Part shown: one piece after another, positions 46,066 through 52,552 of the stretch
Layout of the letters: every line of letters begins with the position of its first letter
Position numbering within the stretch: position 1 is the first letter of the stretch
Origin: JAPPHA01 sp965242975
GTDB lineage: Bacteria > Pseudomonadota > Alphaproteobacteria > Rhodobacterales > Rhodobacteraceae
DNA length: 64,000 nucleotides
Direction of reading: 5' to 3'
Assembly (NCBI GenBank): GCA_965242975.1
Contig: CBDETS010000007.1
Coordinates: 4,278,001-4,342,000 of the forward strand
The notes under the pieces: generated by a model
What the model was told of the DNA's origin: nothing
Seen by the model: only the letters and a program-made list of their open reading frames with translations
Databases searched by the model: none
Made by a program: the position numbers and the translations under genes

Positions 46066-46103
46066 CTTAGCGTAGGATTCCGCCCCCTTCCGCAAACGAC
46101 CCC
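46066..46103 (-). repeat. Tn3-family terminal inverted repeat, right
   Basis: On the minus strand it begins GGGGTCGTTTGCGG and ends CCTACGCTAAG, matching 40,761-40,798 in 37 of 38 positions. Adjoins the decayed resolvase copy. Confidence 0.92.
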
Positions 46104-46175
46104 TTCCAGTGCCGCGTAGATCGTGGCAGTCTCCTCTTGGGAGTGAGTGATCGTGTTCCCAACGGAATGTGTCAT
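46104..46175 (-). pseudogene. 5' end of an unidentified gene cut by the Tn3 right end
   Basis: A strong AGGAG six bases before ATG 46,175 leads into MTHSVGNTITHSQEETATIY followed by AALEG, at which point the inverted repeat begins. The start signal looks genuine, but 24 residues are too few to assign a family. It is on the same strand as the aminotransferase remnant at the other end, though it does not look like an aminotransferase N-terminus. Confidence 0.4.
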
Positions 46176-46284
46176 CAATTGCTCCTTTTGTTTCAGGGCA
46201 AGGAGCTTCGCATCTCCGGCTCAGTTCCTTGCCTTCCTCACGACAGTCCCGATCAAATCGAAGATCTCAACCCGCCACAACCAG

Positions 46285-46462
46285 CGTCATGGTATCTGGA
46301 ATACGGCGCAACTCGGACGCGCGGTGCAGGAACGCGAACTGACCGTCCTTGCGACACCACTGGATCTGCTCAGACATATCCCACCGCTCGGGTGGGCTCC
46401 TGCTCACGGGCGAATACCTGTGGCGAACATTGGCGGCTTCACGTGCCTAACGTACGACCCTG
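46285..46462 (+). pseudogene. C-terminal fragment of a second Tn3-family transposase
   Basis: GIWNTAQLGRAVQERE, then TPLDLLRHIPPLGWA, then in the next frame LLTGEYLWRTLAASRA, corresponds to the TnpA ending (xxWNTxxLxRA...LSPLGWEHINLTGxYxW). It is clearly different from the tnpA at 40,948, so a different Tn3 element once lay here. A one-base frame change occurs near 46,398. Confidence 0.62.
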
Positions 46463-46527
46463 CCCCCGGATTCGACCCCATGAATGCGCCATAAACTCGG
46501 TGGGTTCATTTGACGATACCTCCGTGG

Positions 46528-46956
46528 TCAAATGTCGCCCTCTGGAAAATCATAGATCCTGAGAACCGCTTGTTTCAAATTTCCAGAGCAAGGATCGACC
46601 TCAAGCACCTTGTTCACCAGGTCACCCGGATTGCCGATGCAGTCCAACGCCACTTGAAAGTACGACATTTGGTCAACTCTGCCTGAGTCCGGCGGCAGGT
46701 TGAGACAGACAAGACCTGCATGCAGCGGCTGGCCGACATAGCATGGTGCCAGGCTGGCGCTTCCTTGTCTCGGTCGGAAATCGTCCGAGTTTCGGGTTAC
46801 GAGTGTCCAGTCGCCATCGATGACGGCTTGCATCATCTGATGGTCTTTCCAGCCCGTCATGGCCCGCCGTGTAACATGTGCGCTTCCAACGTGTCCTGCT
46901 TCCACGGCCATGTCGACCAAGGCGATGGACAAGCACTCGTCGACAAGGAATTTCAC
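46528..46956 (-). CDS. DUF5615 PIN-like toxin (VapC45-type)
   Basis: 142 residues beginning MKFLVDECLSIALVDMAVEA, with HVTRRAMTGWKDHQMMQAVI and GDWTLVTRNSDDFR. The acidic residues of MKFLVDE, GWKD and NSDDF form the PIN/Mut7-C-type ribonuclease site. The gene follows a DUF433 antitoxin gene by 16 bases, the same pairing as VapB45-VapC45 of Mycobacterium tuberculosis. All key residues appear intact. Confidence 0.82.
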   Translation of the reverse strand: MKFLVDECLSIALVDMAVEAGHVGSAHVTRRAMTGWKDHQMMQAVIDGDWTLVTRNSDDFRPRQGSASLAPCYVGQPLHAGLVCLNLPPDSGRVDQMSYFQVALDCIGNPGDLVNKVLEVDPCSGNLKQAVLRIYDFPEGDI

Positions 46957-46972
46957 GAATGCCTGCCCCTGT

Positions 46973-47638
46973 TCAATGCGCGTCCGTCAGGTCGACAGTC
47001 TCCTCCGAGACAAGACGCCGAAGCTTGGAGCCGACGCGAGGTCGCCCAGTTCGCGGGTGTGCCTTGGCATAAAGCGCAGATGCTTCAATGTCTTCGCGGC
47101 TCAAGGCCGGAAAATCCTCCAAAGCGGTCTCCAGACCGTCGGCGGCGAGTGCATCTGCGACTTCGTGGACACTGATCCGGGTTCCGCGCACGACGGGGAT
47201 GCCACCTCTTACCTCCGGATCCAGGACGATGCGACGAAACGCATCGTTCAGTCTGTTCAACCCTGCCATCGCCGCACTTACAGACTCTCCAAGGGAAATC
47301 ATGACGCAGCCGCTTTCGAACCGCAGGAGCGTCGCATGCTCGGGCTCGTCTCGAAGGCGGGACCAGTTCTCCTTGGCGAACTTCTCGATCATTCGCATGG
47401 CTTCAAGCCGCGTGCCCTTGCTCAGCTTGGAACCGTCGGACGCACCAAAGCTGACCATGGGAACCGCGTAGGCGCGTAAAGCGCGGCGCGAGCCGAGCTT
47501 GACGCATGCGGTCTTGGGAAGCACGGCATCATCAATCAGTCGATTGATCGCGCGGGCCGGGACTCCCGTGGCCGCAGCAGCCTCGTTGATCAGGATCGCC
47601 TTGCTGGGCGCGATCTCAAGGTTGGGCGGGCTTGGCAT
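46973..47638 (-). CDS. DUF433 family antitoxin (VapB45-type)
   Basis: 221 residues from ATG 47,638 (AAGGGAA six bases upstream; a longer frame reaches 47,728 without such a site). The N-terminal MerR/HTH-like part (ILINEAAAATGVPARAINRL) recognises DNA. The C-terminal DUF433 domain reads RIVLDPEVRGGIPVVRGTRI, SVHEVADALAADGLETALED and FPALSREDIEASALYAKAHP. Upstream of and probably co-transcribed with the DUF5615 toxin gene, which is the usual order. Confidence 0.85.
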   Translation of the reverse strand: MPSPPNLEIAPSKAILINEAAAATGVPARAINRLIDDAVLPKTACVKLGSRRALRAYAVPMVSFGASDGSKLSKGTRLEAMRMIEKFAKENWSRLRDEPEHATLLRFESGCVMISLGESVSAAMAGLNRLNDAFRRIVLDPEVRGGIPVVRGTRISVHEVADALAADGLETALEDFPALSREDIEASALYAKAHPRTGRPRVGSKLRRLVSEETVDLTDAH

Positions 47639-47765
47639 GTTCAGTTCCCTTATACGTTTCAGATATTCGGACGAGTTTAACATAGTCCACGCAAGAGCGC
47701 ATTCCAAGGCAATTCCATCGCCTCGCAAAGATGCTTCCTGGTGTTTCCAGATGCCCTTCTGGGTA

Positions 47766-47786
47766 GGGATCGTTTGCGGAAGGGGG
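47766..47786 (+). repeat. Partial Tn3-family inverted repeat (third copy)
   Basis: Starts GGGATCGTTTGCGG and continues as five G's, matching the outer 21 bases of the 38-bp repeats with one difference, in the same orientation as the left end. The inner 17 bases are not conserved. No transposase gene is attached. Confidence 0.75.
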
Positions 47787-47881
47787 TAGAGTCGGGGGCT
47801 GGCGCACCAGCTTTAGGGTCCGGTGGCTTGTCCTTTGCTTTCGCTCCGGGCCTCAGTCCGGCTCCCATGGCCGCGTTGCCA

Positions 47882-47940
47882 GTTGAACGCGGTACGGATG
47901 TTATTGATGAAATCGACGGTGATCTGACCATGCACGGCTT
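47882..47940 (+). repeat. Duplicate of the coaX 3' end
   Basis: About 59 bases nearly identical to 45,299-45,357 of coaX, coding ERGTDVIDEIDGDLTMHGL against ERGTDVFDEIDGDLTMHGL. The sequence departs on both sides. It begins about 96 bases after the partial Tn3 repeat at 47,766. Confidence 0.85.
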
Positions 47941-47945
47941 GAATC

Positions 47946-48163
47946 GGGTCGACCGGACCGGGATGCCTGCACTTGCCGTGGAATATCAGGGGCACGGCCA
48001 CCATCAGAACAGGGCGTTCATGCGCGATGCCGTCAAGCGTGAAGCCGTCCGGAAGGCCGGAGTCCGGTTTCTGGAGATTCCCACGGAATTCGACGCGAAG
48101 GTCTTGAAAGATCGGATTCGTGAGGCACTTCGTTCTTCCAAACGGCTGCACGGCGCCCACTGA
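47946..48163 (+). pseudogene. DUF2726-like fragment
   Basis: About 70 codons with MPALAVEYQGHGHHQNRAFM, RDAVKREAVRKAGVRFLEIP, ending in KDRIREALRS. This is the C-terminal part of DUF2726 domains, which have a restriction-nuclease-like fold (E in AVEYQG). It is fused in frame to the duplicated coaX end, so no normal N-terminus exists. Confidence 0.6.
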
Positions 48164-48425
48164 TGCGGAGGTTCTCGCGGGCGGAACCCTCATTCCTTCA
48201 TTCCTGGCCGACGCTTCCGTCTGGGCAAGGCCATGCCGTCCACCGGGCCGGCTAGGGCCAGCACATCATGGGATGGACCTCAAATCCCTGAAAATCGACC
48301 CGTGACACAGGTGCCGCTCTGGGTGGACAGAAATGCTCTATGAATGGCATGCAACCCGGCACTTTGAGGATGTGCTATGAAAACAGCCACCGCGATATCT
48401 CGGGCATCAGGTTGTCGTCCTGTTG

Positions 48426-48922
48426 TCATTTCGTCCCTGCGGCCGGTCCGAACAAGGCTTCCGCGATTTCGGTGACTGTTGCCAACCTGCGGAATTTCCC
48501 TTTGGAATGACGCGAATCGCTGGCCTCTCTTTCTTCTTGCCAGCCGAGTCGCCCTTGGTATGCCGGGCGACCTTGAAATCCGTCAAATCGGGAAGCTGTC
48601 GACCGGGTGAATTGCCGAACCACAGGAATGGACCCAGCTCAAAAGTATCTTCGCAAAATTGAATCCAGATCACACAACCGCTGGGTTTCGATTGCAAGCG
48701 GCGATGAACGTTTTGTTTTGCCGTTTTGGCCCGTTGTGTCGAGGCCTTGAGCTGTACGTGTCGCGTAACGGCCTCGGTCTCCATCACAAGATCGTAACCG
48801 CCGTCATCAACGTTTGGCTTCATTATTTCGACACGACGAGGCCAGAGTGCGCGAAGCAATTCACCGATGAACAAATGCTCTACCAAGTTCTCCCGGTAGG
48901 AGGACTGTTGACTGTGAATCAT
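48426..48922 (-). pseudogene. Conserved hypothetical protein (DUF4365-like), frameshifted near its end
   Basis: Starts MIHSQQSSYRENLVEHLFIG at 48,922 and continues with EIMKPNVDDGGYDLVMETEA, VTRHVQLKAS and SGCVIWIQFCEDTFELGPFL. The D-G-G-Y-D-L and Q-L-K positions resemble a PD-(D/E)XK-type core. At about 48,493-48,497 one A seems to be missing from an AAA run; the other frame supplies the expected end KFRRLATVTEIAEALFG to a stop at 48,426. Unshifted, the open frame runs on to 48,407. May be a sequencing error. Confidence 0.7.
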
Positions 48923-48946
48923 TCCAGGCAACGAGCCGAACACATT

Positions 48947-49060
48947 CTAGCCGAAGAAGATTGCCCCCGCGGGGCAGGCAAGAACGATCACGGACAGGAG
49001 CGCCTCAAGGACATGCCCTCTCAACCACCGCTTGAGTGCATCAAGGTTTTCCGACGTCAT
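48947..49060 (-). CDS. Small predicted membrane protein (37 aa)
   Basis: MTSENLDALKRWLRGHVLEA followed by a hydrophobic segment LLSVIVLACPAGAIFFG. The ATG at 49,060 is preceded by a near-perfect GGAAGGAGG site at correct spacing, strong for so short a frame. It sits immediately upstream of the DUF4365-like gene on the same strand (24 bases), so the two may be an operon. No family is recognised. Confidence 0.5.
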   Translation of the reverse strand: MTSENLDALKRWLRGHVLEALLSVIVLACPAGAIFFG

Positions 49061-49504
49061 AGTGGTCCTCCTTCCTGTCCATATGCCTGACACAATATCA
49101 GAAAACCAGTGGAGAACCGAGGAACCGAGGAACTCCAAATCGACAGGAACGAGCGATGAAGACACCGTATGAAGGCAACATGCTGGGGAACGAATCTCGC
49201 TAAAAGGTGGTCAGCTCATCTGATGTCGACTCGGTAAATCGCGCTACCGCTGCCTATTGTGCGGAGATTGCCAGCGTAATCAACAGGCCATACAATCGAG
49301 CTGAGCCCCGATCGCGCGCGCAATACCCGTTAGCGCGGCCATGGCGCCGCCGGCACGACAAGGGCACCCGATAACGGAATCACAAAATTTTCCGGGGTCA
49401 AGTGGCTGGCATTGTGGAGCGCCTCCTGTAACCTTGTTGCATGACGGATGCCCGGACAGCGCCGGAAAAACAATCGGCTCTGCAGTACCCGTGCGGCCCT
49501 TCCC
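49061..49504. other. Intergenic scar before the ISKra4-type remnant
   Basis: About 440 bases. No frame resembles a protein. It should include the promoter of the small membrane gene. No inverted repeat of the Tn3 type is present in this stretch. Confidence 0.3.
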
Positions 49505-49774
49505 TGCATCGACAACCTTATCACGAGCCTTGAATGCATCGAGACCCGGTACCCGAATATCAAGGCGTTCCGCAAAGGCGTCCGCGAGTTCCAGACCTAC
49601 GCCGCCAACAATGCCCATACCATCCCGAACTACGCCGAGCGCCATCGCTACGGGGAACGGGTGTCAACCGCATTCGCTGAATCCACGGTCAACACAGTCG
49701 TGGGTAAGCGCTTCTCGAAGAAGCAGCAGATGCGATGGTCCGAATCCGAAGCACACCTCATGACGCACCTTCGG
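49505..49774 (+). pseudogene. C-terminal fragment of an ISKra4-family transposase
   Basis: VREFQTYAANNAHTIPNYAE, RHRYGERVSTAFAESTVNTV and VGKRFSKKQQMRWSESEAHL are the highly conserved end of ISKra4-type transposases (usual: NYGERYRxGExISTAFxES...KRFxKKQQMxW). The start of the gene and the last residues are missing. A dead remnant lying just before the recombinase pair. Confidence 0.72.
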
Positions 49775-49880
49775 TGCTACCGCTCTGTTATAGCGTCTTT
49801 TTTTCCTCTCTCAACCCGCAGACGCGGTCAGGTTTCAACCATGATTCCTCCGCATCTGCAACTGATTTCGGGAGGAAACC

Positions 49881-51011
49881 ATGCCGACTGTTCGGCTCAC
49901 GGAAGCACGAATCAACGCGCTCAAACCCGGGAAATCGGCACGGGATGTCCGTGACGCCGCCCTGAAGGGTTTCGGGGTCCGGATCATGCCGTCCGGACGG
50001 AAACGGTTCTTCCTGCATACCCAGCACGAAGGCCGACGTATCTGGAAAATCATCGGTGAGCCCGGCCGGATGGCCCTGGCCGAAGCACGCGATGCGGCAA
50101 GAACAGAGCTCGCCGCCATCCGGAAAGGCCAACCGGCTGCAAGGTCGCCGGAAGACACCCTGTTCGAGGCCGTCGCGGAGGAAGTCTTCCTCCGCTATTC
50201 TCGTCACTGGAAGCCTTCCACCCTGAAGGTCAACAGAGGGTACCTCCGCAAACAGATCCTGCCCTGGTTCGGGGGAAGACAGATCGCGGACATCACGCGG
50301 AAGGATGTCCAGGACTGGTTCATGTCACTGCATGCGACGCCTGTCGCCGCCGACCGTTCGGCACCGGTGCTGTCCGTCATCATGGCCCAGGCCGAAGTCT
50401 ACGGTTATCGACCCGAGAACAGCAACCCGTGCACGGGCATCAGGCGCTACCGGCGGAAGGGTCGGGAACGCTTCCTGTCCGACGCCGAACTCCGCCGACT
50501 CGGCGGGGTCTTGTCTACGTACGAGACAGACCGGCCATTGCAAACGGCCATCATCAGGATGCTCCTGCTGACCGGTTGCCGGGCCAGCGAGATCCGGACC
50601 CTTCAATGGCGGGATTTCCATGACGGGCGCCTGTACCTACGCGACAGCAAGACGGGTCCCCGAACCGTGTGGCTGTCATCGCCATCCCGGGACATACTGG
50701 CCGGGTTGCCGAGGACATCCCACTGGATCTTCCCATCGTTCCGAACCGACGATCCGGTCTCGACGTCTGCGGTTCACGAATTCTGGCATTGCGTGCGTTC
50801 CGACGCGGGAATGAAGGATGTGCGGCTGCATGATCTCCGCCATGCCTATGCGAGTATCGCCATCATGCTGGGCGAGACCGTTCCCGTCATCGGCCGCCTG
50901 CTTGGTCACAACGATGCAGGCACGACCCTCAAGTACACCCACCTCGCCGAGAGCGCCGTGCGTGACGCGGCCGAGGCTTTGGGCATTGTGCTTGGGGGGG
51001 CTGAATCATGA
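49881..51011 (+). CDS. Tyrosine recombinase/integrase, first of an overlapping pair
   Basis: 376 residues, complete. An N-terminal arm-binding domain (DAALKGFGVRIMPSGRKRFF) is followed by a SAM-like core-binding domain (about 95-180) and a catalytic domain. The pentad is visible: Arg in LTGCRASEIRTLQW, Lys in RDSKTGPRTVW, His-Arg in LHDLRHAYAS, His in RLLGHNDAG, and the nucleophile in TLKYTHLAES. GAGGAAACC lies before the ATG. It overlaps the second integrase by 4 bases (ATGA). Likely drives integration and excision of the element to its right. Confidence 0.92.
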   Translation: MPTVRLTEARINALKPGKSARDVRDAALKGFGVRIMPSGRKRFFLHTQHEGRRIWKIIGEPGRMALAEARDAARTELAAIRKGQPAARSPEDTLFEAVAEEVFLRYSRHWKPSTLKVNRGYLRKQILPWFGGRQIADITRKDVQDWFMSLHATPVAADRSAPVLSVIMAQAEVYGYRPENSNPCTGIRRYRRKGRERFLSDAELRRLGGVLSTYETDRPLQTAIIRMLLLTGCRASEIRTLQWRDFHDGRLYLRDSKTGPRTVWLSSPSRDILAGLPRTSHWIFPSFRTDDPVSTSAVHEFWHCVRSDAGMKDVRLHDLRHAYASIAIMLGETVPVIGRLLGHNDAGTTLKYTHLAESAVRDAAEALGIVLGGAES

Positions 51012-52144
51012 ACGGGACTCGCCTTTCCGATGCCGGCATACGTCGGCTGAAACCGGGCGTACGCGAATACACGATCCGTGACACCCGGGTTCCGGCACTG
51101 GGCGTTCGTGTCCATCCGTCCGGCACCCGGACCTTCGCCTGCCACTTCCCGGATACGAAGGCATCCCTGGGTTCAACCACGCTGCTGACGGTTGACGAGG
51201 CCCGCCGGGAATGCCTGAGGCTGCAATCCGAAGGGACTGACCGGAAGGCCGTGGCGCCAGTGTTCGCGGCCTTCGCCACTGGCCCATGGCGCGATTACTG
51301 GCTTCCCCGTTGCAAGCCATCGACGGTCCGCGGTCGGGATTGGATTCTTAACACGCAACTCTTGCCGAATTTCGGTGATTTCCGCATTGACCGAATCACG
51401 CCGGCCCGTGTCCACCGCTGGTTCGATGCCTACAGCCGGACGTCGCCCGGAGGTGCCAACAATGCACTGGCCGTGTTGCGTCAGATCCTCAATCACGCGG
51501 TGAAGCTTGAACACATCGCGGTCAACCCGGCGCGGGGTGTCAGGCCAAACCCGCGCCCGAAACGCACGCGGTTCCTGTCCCGGGACGAGATCGACCGCCT
51601 GCACGATGTCCTCGACAGACGTGCCGTCGGGAGGCGGGGCCAACAGGCCGACATTATTCGCCTCCTGATTCTGACCGGATGCCGCAAGAACGAGATCGTC
51701 CGCCTGCGGAGGCGGGAAGTAGATTCCGGTCTCCTGAGGCTCGAGGACAGCAAGACGGGTCCGCGAACGGTCTTCCTGAACCGGAGGGCTCAGGACATCG
51801 TTGAACGTTGCCTTGCAACAACGTCCGGCGAGTTCCTGTTCCCCTCTCCGAGAGATCCGGCCAGGCCGATTTCGGACGGTTTACCCCTCTGGTACGAGGT
51901 GCGTCGGAAAGTCGGGATCGAGGATGTGCGATTGCATGATCTTCGCCACAATTTTGCCAGTCAGGCTGTCATGCAGGGTGTCCCCCTGCCGGTCGTGGCC
52001 CGACTACTGGGTCACAGCAAGTTGACGATGACACTTCGCTACGCTCACACGGGTGACAGGGAAATCGAGGCAGCGGCGGAACGGGTCGGAGCGAGGATTT
52101 CAGAATGTCTCGGGCTCTCCGACCGTCCCGGGAATCCGGACTGA
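51008..52144 (+). CDS. Tyrosine recombinase/integrase, second of an overlapping pair
   Basis: 378 residues, complete and only distantly similar to its partner outside the catalytic motifs. The arm domain reads DTRVPALGVRVHPSGTRTFA. Catalytic residues: Arg in LTGCRKNEIVRLRR, Lys in EDSKTGPRTVF, His-Arg in LHDLRHNFAS, His in RLLGHSKLTM and tyrosine in LRYAHTGDRE. Both catalytic sets are intact, so both proteins could cut DNA; strict co-translation suggests a heteromeric recombinase. A long palindrome lies 70 bases past its stop. Confidence 0.92.
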   Translation: MNGTRLSDAGIRRLKPGVREYTIRDTRVPALGVRVHPSGTRTFACHFPDTKASLGSTTLLTVDEARRECLRLQSEGTDRKAVAPVFAAFATGPWRDYWLPRCKPSTVRGRDWILNTQLLPNFGDFRIDRITPARVHRWFDAYSRTSPGGANNALAVLRQILNHAVKLEHIAVNPARGVRPNPRPKRTRFLSRDEIDRLHDVLDRRAVGRRGQQADIIRLLILTGCRKNEIVRLRRREVDSGLLRLEDSKTGPRTVFLNRRAQDIVERCLATTSGEFLFPSPRDPARPISDGLPLWYEVRRKVGIEDVRLHDLRHNFASQAVMQGVPLPVVARLLGHSKLTMTLRYAHTGDREIEAAAERVGARISECLGLSDRPGNPD

Positions 52145-52552
52145 GCGGTGTTCGCGGCGCCGGAAATCTATCGGTGTCCGATCGATTGTTCGCCGATTCC
52201 CTTGAGCAAGCGGACGTCCGGGTTCGGAACCCGGACGGAACGTGGAGTTCCGGGTCCAGGACGTGCGATAACGTTGCGGTGCATGACTATGCTCGCGTGA
52301 ACAGGCGCAATCTGCAATTCTCGACCAACGTCCCGAAAAACAGATCTATGATTCTGCCAGGTTCCGGAACCCTTTCCCGGAATCCTGTCCCAGGAGTTGT
52401 CCGACCTGTTTGATATCCAGATCATGATTGCCGATCCAGGAAACCCGTCCTGGCTTCTGCTCCGAATTGGTGAACCGGCGTTGCGCAAGGCGCGCTCCAA
52501 CGATTAGAGCATCCCTGCCGCCTCTCCTGGCCATGAACCAACACAGGATGTC
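52145..52552. other. Region between integrase pair and helicase, with palindrome
   Basis: About 410 bases. A palindrome at 52,215-52,237 (described separately) is the main feature. A short open stretch ending at 52,507 reads ELSDLFDIQIMIADPGNPSW before LLLRIGEPALRKARSND; it has protein-like composition but a stop lies close upstream and no start is evident, so it may be a gene remnant. Confidence 0.4.
52215..52237. repeat. Palindrome, 11-base arms around a single base
   Basis: The arms CGTCCGGGTTC and GAACCCGGACG flank a central G, perfect over 23 bases. No T-run follows, so a terminator is unlikely; with so short a loop a protein-binding site is more natural. Its place just after two integrase genes makes it a candidate recombination core or operator. 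Confidence 0.6.

Larger units (their letters stand above)
40761..46103. mobile_element. Tn3-family transposon-like unit containing a coaX-like gene
   Basis: Bounded by 38-bp inverted repeats with one mismatch (40,761-40,798 and 46,066-46,103), each starting GGGGTCGTTTGCGG and ending CCTACGCTAAG. It contains tnpA (minus), a res-type intergenic region, tnpR (plus), a type III pantothenate kinase gene, and a second broken tnpR end abutting the right repeat. The 5 bases outside the two repeats (GATCA and TTCCA) differ, so there is no target duplication and the present unit arose by rearrangement rather than one clean insertion. Confidence 0.8.

Noticed and set aside
46147..46494. A complete gene in the stretch after the Tn3 right repeat
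   Set aside because: Only the last part resembles a known protein (Tn3 transposase end) and it needs a frame change, so it is scored as a fragment.
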